Below are positions 19,528 to 28,186 of a stretch of DNA of 64,000 nucleotides, in pieces (position 1 is the first letter of the stretch; the number at the start of each line of letters is the position of its first letter). The DNA lies in assembly GCF_014641735.1 (NCBI RefSeq), contig NZ_BMIH01000002.1:186001-250000 (forward strand), in the 5' to 3' direction. The translations under genes were made by a program, and so were the position numbers. The stretch is from Sphingomonas metalli. Its GTDB lineage: Bacteria > Pseudomonadota > Alphaproteobacteria > Sphingomonadales > Sphingomonadaceae. The notes beneath the pieces are model-generated. The model was not told the origin of the DNA. It was given only the letters and a program-made list of their open reading frames with translations, and searched no databases.

Positions 19528-19923
19528 ATGGCCCGCTTTTTGGTGAAGACCGAGCCCGACAGCTATTTCTGGGACGATCTCGTCCGCGATGGCGGCACGG
19601 AATGGGACGGCGTGCGCAACCATGCGGCGGCGGGGCATTTGCGCGCGATGGCGGTCGGGGACCCGGTGCTGGTCTATCACAGCGGCGCGGCGAAGGCCGT
19701 GGTCGGGATCGCGCGCGTCGCCCGTGCGGCCAGGCCCGACGGCGATGGCGGCTGGGTATCGGTGGCGCTCGAGCCGGTCGCGCCGCTGCCGCGCCAGGTG
19801 ACACTCGCGGCGATGAAGGCGGATCCGGCCTGTGCCGACATGGCGATGATCCGCCAGTCGCGCCTGTCGGTGTCGCCGGTGCGCGATACGGAATGGGCCG
19901 CGGTGGAGCGGCTGGCGGGGTGA
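19528..19923 (+). CDS. EVE domain-containing protein
   Basis: EVE/thymocyte nuclear protein 1 family, 131 aa. The pattern FLVKTEPDSYFWDDLVRDGG, then WDGVRNHAAAGHLRAM and VLVYHSGA matches the family almost end to end. EVE domains share the PUA/YTH-like fold and are thought to bind modified bases in DNA or RNA. The start MARFLVKTEP (19528) is typical; earlier in-frame ATGs add 16 unconserved residues. It is a lone gene here, with no restriction or modification gene nearby. Confidence 0.9.
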   Translation: MARFLVKTEPDSYFWDDLVRDGGTEWDGVRNHAAAGHLRAMAVGDPVLVYHSGAAKAVVGIARVARAARPDGDGGWVSVALEPVAPLPRQVTLAAMKADPACADMAMIRQSRLSVSPVRDTEWAAVERLAG

Positions 19924-19981
19924 GCCGGGTGGACTTCCCCCCTCACCTCACCGTTCATCTACCATCCCCGGCTCGTGCCCC

Positions 19982-21058
19982 TCACGGCACGCGGGCGAGC
20001 AGCCCCACCAGCTCCGCCATGCGCGACGTGCCGGTCTTCCCCATCAGCGCGCGCAGCTGGGCACGCACCGTGTTCTTCGACACGCCACGCTCGTCGGCGA
20101 TCTCCTCCGGCGAAAGACCCGCGACGAGACCATGGGCGACCAGCGCTTCGGAGTCGGTCACGCCAAAATGCTCGCGCAGCCACAGCCGCTGCCGGTCTCG
20201 GCCGTCGATCTCGTCAGCCCCGATCAGGATCAGGCAGGATCGCGCGTCCTGACGGCCGCTGGGCACGACCCGCAACCGCCATTCTTCCGCGCCCGAGGGG
20301 CGCCCGGCGGTGAAGACCGTGCGCGCCACCGGCGCCCGCGCGATCGTCGCCCGCACCGCCGCGCGCAGCTGCGCCTCGATTCGCCGGTCGGCAAAAGCCA
20401 ACCGGCCCTGGAAGGCGCGCAGGCCGTCGCCCAGCCCCAACACCGCCTCGCCCGCCGGACTGGCACCGCGCAGTTCGAGGTCCGGCCCGACGACCAGGAT
20501 GCGCGTCTCTCCCGCGGCGACCATGTCGGTCAGGTCGGTGATCCGCCCCTGCTGCCCGCGGATCAGCTCGCGCGCTTCGAACACGCGGTTGAGGTCGACG
20601 CGCAACGCATCGAGCGCCGCTTCTTCCTCCAGACCGAAGGCCCCGGCGCCCCAGGCACGCTGCGAGGACACGCACAGCAACGCGCCTCGAGTCTCTATTA
20701 TCATCCCCAGACTGTGGCCGGTATCGTCGCCATGCTTGCGGAATACCTCGTTGAACAGGGTAGAGCCGCGGAACATGTCGTCGGGCACCAGCTTGTGCAT
20801 CGCCACCGCGCGGTTGCGGATGCCGGTGTCGAGCCCGGTGCGCGTCCAGATGTCGCCACCCTGGGCGACCAGGGCGAGCACGTCCGCGAGGAACGGGGCA
20901 TCGAAATAGCAGGTATTGAGTTCGGGCGGCCCGAAATGGTTGCGCTCGTAGCGGTGGACGACGGACGAGCGGCCGCCCACCGCCTGTGCGATCATCCCGG
21001 GAAGCGCCGCATAGGCGCCCTCGTCGAGAATCGCATCGTATAGATCACCGACCTGCAT
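19982..21058 (-). CDS. LuxR-type helix-turn-helix transcriptional regulator
   Basis: Regulator of 358 aa. The C-terminal 60 residues form a LuxR/GerE-type helix-turn-helix (EALVAHGLVAGLSPEEIAD, then GVSKNTVRAQLRALMGKTG). The N-terminal 200 residues look like a GAF/PAS-style sensory region, and the middle (ILVVGPDLELRGASPAGEAV) resembles a PAS domain. No phosphoacceptor receiver domain is visible. Sphingomonads have many such orphan regulators. The ligand and targets are unknown, as no adjacent gene forms an obvious target operon. Confidence 0.83.
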   Translation of the reverse strand: MQVGDLYDAILDEGAYAALPGMIAQAVGGRSSVVHRYERNHFGPPELNTCYFDAPFLADVLALVAQGGDIWTRTGLDTGIRNRAVAMHKLVPDDMFRGSTLFNEVFRKHGDDTGHSLGMIIETRGALLCVSSQRAWGAGAFGLEEEAALDALRVDLNRVFEARELIRGQQGRITDLTDMVAAGETRILVVGPDLELRGASPAGEAVLGLGDGLRAFQGRLAFADRRIEAQLRAAVRATIARAPVARTVFTAGRPSGAEEWRLRVVPSGRQDARSCLILIGADEIDGRDRQRLWLREHFGVTDSEALVAHGLVAGLSPEEIADERGVSKNTVRAQLRALMGKTGTSRMAELVGLLARVP

Positions 21059-21149
21059 GAACGCCCCCGTTCACCGCCCGGCATCTTCGATTCGCGAGAA
21101 CCGCAGCGACGATCAGGATTGCCGCTGTCTGAAGAAGTTACAAGTCTCG

Positions 21150-21183
21150 TGTCCCGAAGCCGGACCGATCCGGCCTCGGGACA
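21150..21183 (-). terminator. hairpin after typA
   Basis: Inverted arms tgtcccgaagccgg and ccggcctcgggaca (one mismatch) around accgat, ending 8 bp after the typA stop on the typA strand. No T-run follows. Confidence 0.6.
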
Positions 21184-21190
21184 GTATAGG

Positions 21191-23014
21191 TCAGGCCGCT
21201 TCCTTGGCGCGGCTGGCGCGCTTGCGCTCATGCGGATCGAGATGGCGCTTGCGCAGCCGGATCGACTTGGGCGTCACCTCGACCATCTCGTCGTCGTCGA
21301 TATAGGCGATCGCCTGTTCCAGCGTCATCTTCTTCGGCGGCGTCAGCCGGATGGCGTCGTCCTTGCCGCCGCTGGCGCGGAAGTTGGTCAGCTGCTTCGC
21401 CTTCATCGGATTGACTTCGAGGTCATCCGTCTTGGCGTTCTCGCCGATGATCATCCCTTCGTAGAGCGCCTCGCCATGGCCGACGAACAGGATGCCGCGA
21501 TCCTCGAGCGGGCCGAGCGCATAGCCCTGCGCCTCGCCGGCACCGTTCGAGATGAGGACGCCGTTCTTCCGGCCCTCGATCGCGCCCTTGTACGGGCCGT
21601 ACTTCTCGAACAGGCGGTTCATGATGCCGGTACCGCGCGTGTCCGACAGGAACTCGCCGTGATAGCCGATCAGGCCGCGGCTGGGCGCGGAGAAGGTGAT
21701 GCGCGTCTTGCCGCCGCCCGACGGACGCATGTCGGTCATCTCGGCCTTGCGCTGGTTCATCTTGTCGACGACCGTGCCCGAGAACTCGTCGTCGACGTCG
21801 ATCACCACCGTCTCGTACGGCTCGGTGCGCTTGCCCTCCTCGTCGGTGCCGAACAGCACGCGCGGACGGCTGATGCCGAGCTCGAAGCCCTCGCGGCGCA
21901 TCGTCTCGATCAGCACGCCCAGCTGAAGCTCGCCGCGACCGGCGACCTCGAAGCTGTCGCGATCCTCCGACTCGGTGACCTTGATCGCGACGTTCGACTC
22001 CGCCTCGCGGAACAGGCGGTCGCGGATCATGCGGCTGGTGACCTTGCTGCCCTCGCGACCCGCCATCGGCGAGTCGTTGACCGCGAAGCGCATCGACAGC
22101 GTCGGCGGATCGATCGGCTGCGCCTTGATCGGGGTCGAGACGCTGGTGTCGGCGATCGTGTTGGCGACGGTCGCGACGGTCAGGCCGGCCAGCGAGATGA
22201 TGTCGCCCGCCTGCGCTTCCTCGACCGGCACGCGCTCCAGTCCGCGGAATGCCATGATCTTCGAGGCGCGGCCCGTCTCGATCACGTTGCCGTTGCCGTC
22301 GAGGGCGTGGATCGCCTGGTTCAGCTTGAGCGTGCCGGTGTTGACGCGGCCGGTCAGGATGCGGCCGAGGAAGTTGTCGCGGTCGAGCAGCGTCACCAGG
22401 AAGCTGAACGGCGCGTCCACATCGACCTTGGGCGCGGGCACATGGTTGACGATCAGCTCGAACATCGGGGTCAGCGTGCCTTCGCGCGCGTCCATGTCGG
22501 TCGAGGCGTAGCCGTTGCGGCCCGAGGCATAGAGGACCGGGAAGTCGAGCTGCTCGTCGGTCGCGTCGAGTGACACGAACAGGTCGAACACCTCGTCCAG
22601 CACCTCCTGGATGCGCGCATCGGCGCGGTCGACCTTGTTGACGACGACGATCGGGCGCAGCCCGAGCGCCAGCGCCTTGCCGGTGACGAACTTGGTCTGC
22701 GGCATCGCGCCCTCGGACGAATCGACCAGCAGGATGACGCCGTCGACCATCGAGAGGATGCGCTCCACCTCGCCGCCGAAGTCGGCGTGGCCGGGCGTGT
22801 CGACGATGTTGATCCGCGTGCCCTGCCACTCGACCGAGGTCGGCTTGGCCAGGATGGTGATCCCGCGCTCCTTCTCGAGGTCGTTCGAGTCCATCGCCCG
22901 CTCTTCGACGCGCTGGTTGTCGCGGAAGGTGCCGGACTGGCGGAAGAGCTGGTCGACGAGCGTGGTCTTGCCGTGGTCGACGTGCGCGATGATCGCCACG
23001 TTGCGGAGGCTCAT
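21191..23014 (-). CDS. typA: ribosome-associated GTPase TypA/BipA
   Basis: Translational GTPase of 607 aa, full family length, involved in ribosome assembly and stress adaptation. The G1 motif AHVDHGKTT is at residues 10-18, and G2/G3 (RGITILAKPT; DTPGHADF) and G4 (NKVDR) follow. The C-terminal BipA-specific domain is intact. The open frame continues 102 codons upstream, but MSLRNVAIIAHVDHG is the expected start. Confidence 0.97.
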   Translation of the reverse strand: MSLRNVAIIAHVDHGKTTLVDQLFRQSGTFRDNQRVEERAMDSNDLEKERGITILAKPTSVEWQGTRINIVDTPGHADFGGEVERILSMVDGVILLVDSSEGAMPQTKFVTGKALALGLRPIVVVNKVDRADARIQEVLDEVFDLFVSLDATDEQLDFPVLYASGRNGYASTDMDAREGTLTPMFELIVNHVPAPKVDVDAPFSFLVTLLDRDNFLGRILTGRVNTGTLKLNQAIHALDGNGNVIETGRASKIMAFRGLERVPVEEAQAGDIISLAGLTVATVANTIADTSVSTPIKAQPIDPPTLSMRFAVNDSPMAGREGSKVTSRMIRDRLFREAESNVAIKVTESEDRDSFEVAGRGELQLGVLIETMRREGFELGISRPRVLFGTDEEGKRTEPYETVVIDVDDEFSGTVVDKMNQRKAEMTDMRPSGGGKTRITFSAPSRGLIGYHGEFLSDTRGTGIMNRLFEKYGPYKGAIEGRKNGVLISNGAGEAQGYALGPLEDRGILFVGHGEALYEGMIIGENAKTDDLEVNPMKAKQLTNFRASGGKDDAIRLTPPKKMTLEQAIAYIDDDEMVEVTPKSIRLRKRHLDPHERKRASRAKEAA

Positions 23015-23082
23015 GGGGTATCCTGTTGTCTGGAGTTCGCGCGCCCATAGCAAAAATGCTGCGTCGCGGGAAGGGTCAGTCG

Positions 23083-23367
23083 TCAGGTAGCGCGCAGGCG
23101 ATATCGCGGGCACCGTGAAGGACGCGCAAAAATTTCGACGCCGTCGTCGATCGTCCGATACAACATGAGGTATCGATCGATCACTAAGCTGCGGATGCCG
23201 GGCACTTCCCACCGATCCCGGTCGAGCAGCGGATGCCGCTCCAACAGCGTCATCTTTGCGTCGAACCGACGAACCATCGCATCGGCTGCGGGAGGATGAT
23301 GGACGGCGATGTAGCGCCAAATATCCAGAATGTCGCTCTGCGCCGCCGGCGTCCGGATGATCGTCAT
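23083..23367 (-). CDS. RelE/ParE-family toxin
   Basis: Type II toxin of the RelE/ParE superfamily, 94 aa. Pattern: TPAAQSDILDIWRYIAVHHP (helical N-terminus), then ERHPLLDRDRWEVPGIRSLVI and a C-terminal strand YLMLYRTIDDGVEIF. ParE members inhibit gyrase and RelE members cut mRNA; sequence alone favours ParE-like. The ATG overlaps the stop of the antitoxin gene (ATGA), the normal order for such modules. Confidence 0.85.
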   Translation of the reverse strand: MTIIRTPAAQSDILDIWRYIAVHHPPAADAMVRRFDAKMTLLERHPLLDRDRWEVPGIRSLVIDRYLMLYRTIDDGVEIFARPSRCPRYRLRAT

Positions 23368-23630
23368 GGAAGGCGGCGACGGGCCTCGCGCAAGGTCGCT
23401 TCCAGATCCCATGGCTCGCCGGGTCCGCTGTCCAGCCCTTCCTGGATCAGCTCGCGCAGCCGGGCGATGCTCAGACCGGTATCGGGATCGAGCGCGTCCT
23501 CGGCTGTTTCCAGCACCACGCGATTTCCGTCGCGCCGCAGGAAAACCTCATCGCCGTCGAAGCGATAGCCTTCGGGCAGTTCCACCGACTGGCTCTCGCC
23601 CGAGCGAACGATCCGGGCCATGACGTTCAT
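23364..23630 (-). CDS. antitoxin with AbrB-type N-terminus and ParD-type C-terminus
   Basis: Antitoxin of 88 aa. Residues 4 to about 42 (ARIVRSGESQSVELPEGYRF and following) are a SpoVT-AbrB swapped-hairpin DNA-binding domain, as in VapB. Residues 50-88 (GLSIARLRELIQEGLDSGPG, then EPWDLEATLREARRRLP) resemble the toxin-binding tail of ParD. This fits its partner, a ParE-like toxin. The start at 23630 has a GGAGG-like site; a second ATG is at 23621. It probably represses its own promoter. Confidence 0.8.
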   Translation of the reverse strand: MNVMARIVRSGESQSVELPEGYRFDGDEVFLRRDGNRVVLETAEDALDPDTGLSIARLRELIQEGLDSGPGEPWDLEATLREARRRLP

Positions 23631-23691
23631 CCAGCGCCTCCATCACCGCCCCCGATCTAGCAGAGGGCCGTGGCGCTGTCAGGTCGCCGGG

Positions 23692-24264
23692 TCAGGCGAG
23701 CTTCAGCCCTTCGCGGTTCATCATCCGGGTGATGTGGCGGTTCTGCTCCCCGGACATCTTCGCGCGCAGCTTCGGGAACAGCTCGTCCTCTTCCTCGCGC
23801 ATGTGGCTTTCAATCAAGGCACGGAATTCCTTGAGCTTGGGCAGCCATGCCGGATCGCTGCGCGACATTTCCGTCAGGTCGAAGAAATACTGCTTCACAT
23901 AGCCATGTTCGTGGTTGAGGTGATCGGCCGCCTCGGTCAGCCCTTGATCGCGCATCATCGTGTAGACGACATTCTCTTCCTGCAGCGCATGTTTGCCGAT
24001 CGCATGTTTCAGCTGTGTCAGCAGCACCGTGCGCCGCGCGACGGCATCGTCGCCCGTCTTCTCGAGCGCGTCGAACAGCGCCAGCGCCGCCTTGTGCTCC
24101 GCAGCCAGCGCGGTGTCCCACTCACCCGCGAAATAGGTCGGCGCCTGCACGGCGGCCTTGCGGAAGAGGTTGGCGAGAAGGCCCGTGGCGACCGCGGCGG
24201 CGGCACCGATGGCGATGGTGCGTCCCTTGCCGTTGGCGGCGTCCTGCTGGTGCGGCTGGGTCAT
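23692..24264 (-). CDS. hemerythrin-like HHE domain protein
   Basis: Protein of 190 aa with a short hydrophobic N-terminal segment (TIAIGAAAAVATGLLANLF) and a four-helix hemerythrin domain. The candidate di-iron ligands are in EHKAALALFD, KHAIGKHALQEEN, NHEHGYVKQ and SHMREEEDELFP. It may bind oxygen or handle iron or oxidative stress. The start MTQPHQQ is chosen because GGGAG precedes it; a start 13 codons earlier is possible. It is divergent from the TelA gene across 208 bp, a likely shared promoter region. Confidence 0.82.
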   Translation of the reverse strand: MTQPHQQDAANGKGRTIAIGAAAAVATGLLANLFRKAAVQAPTYFAGEWDTALAAEHKAALALFDALEKTGDDAVARRTVLLTQLKHAIGKHALQEENVVYTMMRDQGLTEAADHLNHEHGYVKQYFFDLTEMSRSDPAWLPKLKEFRALIESHMREEEDELFPKLRAKMSGEQNRHITRMMNREGLKLA

Positions 24265-24472
24265 GATCGCATCGACTCCCGTGTTTTCAGGATCCGAACA
24301 CATCGCCTATCTCGTTGTTCCGGCGGTACTTTTCTAAGGCCGAGCGGTTCCCGGGATGACCTGGGCATGACTTGCCTTGCGTAGCGCACATGCCGTATTA
24401 TCTGAATAACACAGTTGATCGCGGAGCGGTGCGACGCCATGCTCCGTCCGGCGATCCGCGGGAGACGAATAG

Positions 24473-25687
24473 ATGGCGAGCGACCCCACCCTGACCGTCG
24501 AGGCGCCGGCCGCGCTCACCTTGACGCCGCCAGACCCCGTGCCGGTGGTGCAGGCGGAAAAGGCGGCCGGGCTGGTACCGGTCGATGATAGCAAGAAGAC
24601 CGAATTGGAGACCCGCGTCGACCAGTTCGTCGCCGACCTCGTCGCGCAGGATCCGAACAGCCCCGAGTTCGGCCGGCGGGTCGATGCGATCACCGCGATG
24701 GGCGCCAAGGAGATCCGCGATGCCGCGGGCCAGTCGAACCGCTTCCTCGATCGTCCGGTCCGCGCGATGGATCAGGAAGGCGGGGTCGGCAAGGATCTGG
24801 CCGAGCTGCGCCGGGTCGTCGAGGATCTCGATCCCGGCAAGCGCGGCAACCTGACCGCGCCGCAGAAGCTGTTCGGCATCATCCCGTTCGGCAACAAGAT
24901 GCGCAATTATTTCGACGGCTACAAATCGTCGCAGACGCATATCAGCTCGATCCTGAAGAGCCTCGCCTCGGGCAAGGACGAGCTGCTGATGGACAATGCC
25001 GCGATCGATACCGAACGCGCCAATCTGTGGACCGCGATGGGCCGGCTGGAGCAGATGATCCACCTGTCCCGGGCGATGGACGCCAAGCTCGAGGACAAGG
25101 CGAACGAGCTCGATCACACCGATCCCGCCAAGGCCAAGGCGATCCGCGAGACCGCGCTCTTCTATACCCGGCAGCGGACGCAGGACCTGCTCACCCAGAT
25201 GGCGGTGACGGTCCAGGGCTATCTGGCGCTGGACCTCGTCAAGAAGAACAATGTCGAGCTGGTGAAGGGCGTCGACCGCGCCTCCACCACCACCGTCGCG
25301 GCGCTGCGCACCGCGGTGACGGTGGCGCAGGCGCTGACCAACCAGAAGCTGGTGCTGGAACAGATCACCCAGCTCAACACCACCACCGCCAACATCATCG
25401 ATTCGACCGGGCGGCTGCTCAAGGAGAATACCGCCCGCGTCCACGAACAGGCCGCCTCCTCGACGATCCCGCTCGAAACGCTCCAGCGCGCCTTCCAGAA
25501 CATCTACGACACGATGGACGCGATCGACACGTTCAAGCTCAAGGCGCTCGACAGCATGAAGACCACGGTCAACACGCTGGGCAACGAGGTGGAGAAGTCG
25601 CGCGGCTATATCGCGCGGGCGGAAGGGGCGGCGCAGGCGCAGCTCAAGGGCCCGTCGTCCGACCAGTTCCGGCTGGAGGCGCTGTAA
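24473..25687 (+). CDS. TelA-family toxic anion resistance protein
   Basis: TelA/KlaA family protein, 404 aa, mainly alpha-helical and without membrane segments. Conserved features include SSQTHISSILKSLASGKDEL and the C-terminal NTLGNEVEKSRGYIARAEG. The name comes from tellurite resistance, but the real role is thought to be in envelope or membrane stress. The next gene follows after 5 bp and encodes a membrane partner, a common arrangement for this family. Confidence 0.88.
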   Translation: MASDPTLTVEAPAALTLTPPDPVPVVQAEKAAGLVPVDDSKKTELETRVDQFVADLVAQDPNSPEFGRRVDAITAMGAKEIRDAAGQSNRFLDRPVRAMDQEGGVGKDLAELRRVVEDLDPGKRGNLTAPQKLFGIIPFGNKMRNYFDGYKSSQTHISSILKSLASGKDELLMDNAAIDTERANLWTAMGRLEQMIHLSRAMDAKLEDKANELDHTDPAKAKAIRETALFYTRQRTQDLLTQMAVTVQGYLALDLVKKNNVELVKGVDRASTTTVAALRTAVTVAQALTNQKLVLEQITQLNTTTANIIDSTGRLLKENTARVHEQAASSTIPLETLQRAFQNIYDTMDAIDTFKLKALDSMKTTVNTLGNEVEKSRGYIARAEGAAQAQLKGPSSDQFRLEAL

Positions 25688-25692
25688 CCGCC

Positions 25693-26409
25693 ATGAGCGA
25701 GGTCGACGACGCGATCGCCGCCGCACGCGCGAGCTGGGCCAGGATCACCGAGCCGGGTGCGGCACCCTCGCCACAGCGGACGCGCACGCGCCGGGCGCCC
25801 GGCCATGGCATGCGCCGTCTCAAGATGATCGTCGCGGCGGCGCTGGCAATCGTGGTGGCGGCGTTCGTCGCGGGCATCGTCGCGCCGATCGGGATCATGG
25901 GAGCCTTTCTGGCGCTGGTGGCGATTTTCGTGGCGACCGCGACGATCGCGGCCTGGCCGGCCGCGCGGGACCGCCCGCCCCCGCCGGCGGAAACGCTGCG
26001 CAAGGTCGATATCAAGGCGCTGCCCGCACAGACCGAACGCTGGCTCGCGGCCCAGCGGGCGCAGCTGCCCGCGCCCGCGCAGCATCTCGTCGACCGGATC
26101 GGCGAGCGGCTCGACACGCTCTCTCCCCAGCTCGCCCGGGTCGAGCCGGAGGGCGAGGCGGCGCTGGAGATCCGCCGTCTGGTCGGCGAACAGCTGCCTG
26201 CCTTTGTCGGCGACTATGCCCGCGTGCCCGAGCCGCTCCGCCGGACCGAGCGCAACGGGCGTACGCCCGACACGGCGCTGATCGACGGGCTTGCGCTGAT
26301 CGAGCGCGAAATCGCCGGCATGACCGAGCGGCTCGCGCAGGGCGATCTGGACAGTCTGCAGACGCGCGGCCGCTTCCTCGAAATGAAGTATAGCGGCGAC
26401 GCGGAATGA
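25693..26409 (+). CDS. membrane protein paired with TelA (possible XpaC-like)
   Basis: Protein of 238 aa with two closely spaced membrane helices (about 45-66 and 68-88), then a cytoplasmic helical domain. The end, DTALIDGLALIEREIAGMTE, loosely resembles XpaC (5-bromo-4-chloroindolyl phosphate hydrolysis family), which often accompanies TelA. That match is weak, so the call rests mostly on neighbourhood. The start is the ATG 5 bp after the telA-like stop. Confidence 0.65.
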   Translation: MSEVDDAIAAARASWARITEPGAAPSPQRTRTRRAPGHGMRRLKMIVAAALAIVVAAFVAGIVAPIGIMGAFLALVAIFVATATIAAWPAARDRPPPPAETLRKVDIKALPAQTERWLAAQRAQLPAPAQHLVDRIGERLDTLSPQLARVEPEGEAALEIRRLVGEQLPAFVGDYARVPEPLRRTERNGRTPDTALIDGLALIEREIAGMTERLAQGDLDSLQTRGRFLEMKYSGDAE

Positions 26410-26419
26410 TCCTTCCATT

Positions 26420-26440
26420 CCTTCCCCACGACGGGGAAGG
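26420..26440. terminator. bidirectional hairpin between convergent genes
   Basis: Arms ccttcccc (26420-26427) and ggggaagg (26433-26440) around a 5-base loop, in the 39-bp space between the converging TelA-partner and PhzF genes. Confidence 0.65.
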
Positions 26441-26448
26441 ATGGCGAC

Positions 26449-27294
26449 CTATCCCACCATGCGCCCTTCCAGCACGGTCCGGCACCGGCCGCCGATCCAG
26501 GCTTGCCCGTCCGCGTCATAGTCCACGAACACGCGTCCGCGCCGGCCGAGTTCGGTACCCTGTGCCGCGACATAGCCGGAGTCGACGCGACCGGTCGCCT
26601 TCAGCCATTGCGCGGCCGAGGCGTTGAAGCTGCCCGTCACCGGATCCTCGATCACCGAATGATGCGCGTCGGAGAAGAAGGTGCGGATCTCCCACTGCGT
26701 CTCGTGACCCGCCGGCTGCAGTCCGATCAGCCCGATCTCGACCCGTCCCGGGTGGTGCCGCATCGGCACGACGCGGCGCACCGCGTCCGCCGACTCCAGC
26801 AACACGCCGATCCAGCCCGGTCCGTTGTCCATATACTCCATCGCCTTGATCGCCGAGCGATCGAGGTGGAGGACGCGGGCGATCGCGGCGGCATGCGCCG
26901 CGTCGACCGCGCCGGTCCGGATCATGGGCGGCGCGGCGAAGGCCAGCCGTTCGCCGTCCCGGCGGATCGGAACCAGCCCGGCCCCGCATTGCTGGACGAT
27001 GCGGGCAGGGTCGCGCGGCGCGCCACCGTTCGCCAGCCAGGCATGGCAGCTGCCCAGCGTCGGATGGCCGGCAAAGGGCAGTTCGCGCTCCAGCGTGAAG
27101 ATGCGGACGCGGTAATCGGCGGCGGCATCGGTCGGCGGCAGCAGGAAGGCCGTCTCCGACAGGTTGAACCAGCGCGTCATCGCCTGCATCGTCGCCGTGT
27201 CGAGAGCCTCGTCGGCGATCACCACCGCCAGCGGGTTGCCGCTATAGGCGCCGTCATGGAACACATCGACCAACCAGCCCGGTTGCGCCGTCAT
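26449..27294 (-). CDS. PhzF family isomerase-like protein
   Basis: PhzF/diaminopimelate-epimerase-fold protein, 281 aa. The catalytic Glu is Glu47 in FNLSETAF, equivalent to Glu45 of PhzF. The motifs ELPFAGHPTLGSCHAW and EDPVTGSFNASAAQWL are typical. PhzF itself isomerises a phenazine precursor, but no phenazine genes are present, so the true substrate is unknown. It is convergent with the TelA partner. Confidence 0.88.
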   Translation of the reverse strand: MTAQPGWLVDVFHDGAYSGNPLAVVIADEALDTATMQAMTRWFNLSETAFLLPPTDAAADYRVRIFTLERELPFAGHPTLGSCHAWLANGGAPRDPARIVQQCGAGLVPIRRDGERLAFAAPPMIRTGAVDAAHAAAIARVLHLDRSAIKAMEYMDNGPGWIGVLLESADAVRRVVPMRHHPGRVEIGLIGLQPAGHETQWEIRTFFSDAHHSVIEDPVTGSFNASAAQWLKATGRVDSGYVAAQGTELGRRGRVFVDYDADGQAWIGGRCRTVLEGRMVG

Positions 27295-27318
27295 CGTCTC
27301 TCTCCCTGTCTCTCGCGT

Positions 27319-28137
27319 CTAGCGCAGCGCCCATCGCAGCAACTGGCCGACGCCATGCGCACCTAAGCGCACTGCGGGCCGCTGCGCCAGCGGCACGCCG
27401 AAGCCGTGCAGCCGCGCCGCCCAGCGCGGCATCAGCTCGATCCCCGCCTGCATCATCACCGCATTGACCGGGGCGTTGAGCAGGCTGGGCGATGGCTGGC
27501 GGATCAGCAGCCCCGCGACCTCGCGCGTACGGGCATCCGCGCGGAGAGCCGGGCGCATGCCCTCGATATAGGCGTTGAGCGCGGCGCGCGTACGCGGCAC
27601 GTCGATGGCGCCGAGCCGTTCGGCGACCTGCGCCATCTCGGCGACATAGGCGTCCTGCCGCGCCACCGGCATGGCGGGGTCGCGATAGCGCAGATGCGCG
27701 CGCAGAAAGGCATCCACCTCCGCGGCGTGCACCCAGGCGAGCAGGTCCGGGTCCGATGCGGCATAGGGCGTGCCGTCAGGCAAGGTCCCCGTCACCCGCT
27801 CGTGCACGCGGCGCACGCGCCCGATCATCCGCTCGGCCGCCTCGGTCGAGCCGAAGGTCGTCACGGAGATGAACTGCGCGGTCCGGCGCAGCCGGCCGGT
27901 CATATCGCGGCGGAAGTTGGAATGATCCCACACCCCGGCCAGCGCCGCAGGGTGGAGCATCTGCACGAGGAGCGACGCGACGCCGCCGATCATCATGCTG
28001 GTGAAGTCGCCATGCACCGCCCAGGTGGCGGAGCCCGGCCCGAACAGCCCCGGGTCGCCGGGCGGGCGGCTGAGATCCAGTTCGCCGGAACCGACCAGCC
28101 CGCGCACCCTGTTCCCGATCGCCCGTCGCATGTCCAT
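27319..28137 (-). CDS. oxygenase MpaB-like (DUF2236) protein
   Basis: DUF2236/MpaB family protein, 272 aa. The family pattern is visible: GGVASLLVQMLHPAALAGVW, HSNFRRDMTGRLRRT, FITTFG-like ISVTTFGSTEAAE and DPDLLAWVHAAEVDAF. Members include latex-clearing rubber oxygenases and mycophenolate-pathway MpaB'. His and Asp residues could bind haem or metal. MDMRRAIG (28137) is chosen; a GTG at 28185 would begin 2 bp after the dapF stop. It probably shares an operon with the upstream dapF. Confidence 0.8.
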   Translation of the reverse strand: MDMRRAIGNRVRGLVGSGELDLSRPPGDPGLFGPGSATWAVHGDFTSMMIGGVASLLVQMLHPAALAGVWDHSNFRRDMTGRLRRTAQFISVTTFGSTEAAERMIGRVRRVHERVTGTLPDGTPYAASDPDLLAWVHAAEVDAFLRAHLRYRDPAMPVARQDAYVAEMAQVAERLGAIDVPRTRAALNAYIEGMRPALRADARTREVAGLLIRQPSPSLLNAPVNAVMMQAGIELMPRWAARLHGFGVPLAQRPAVRLGAHGVGQLLRWALR

Positions 28138-28186
28138 GCGCGGAATATGGGGGCGGTTCCTGCACTTGTGAATGTCGCGCGGCACC

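Noticed and set aside
19528..19923. EVE protein as part of a defence system
   Set aside because: No restriction, modification or other defence gene is next to it; the standalone form is common in alphaproteobacteria.
23083..23630. Toxin-antitoxin pair as a sign of a genomic island
   Set aside because: Flanking genes (typA and the hemerythrin and TelA genes) are ordinary chromosomal genes, and no integrase, att repeat or clear change in composition is seen.
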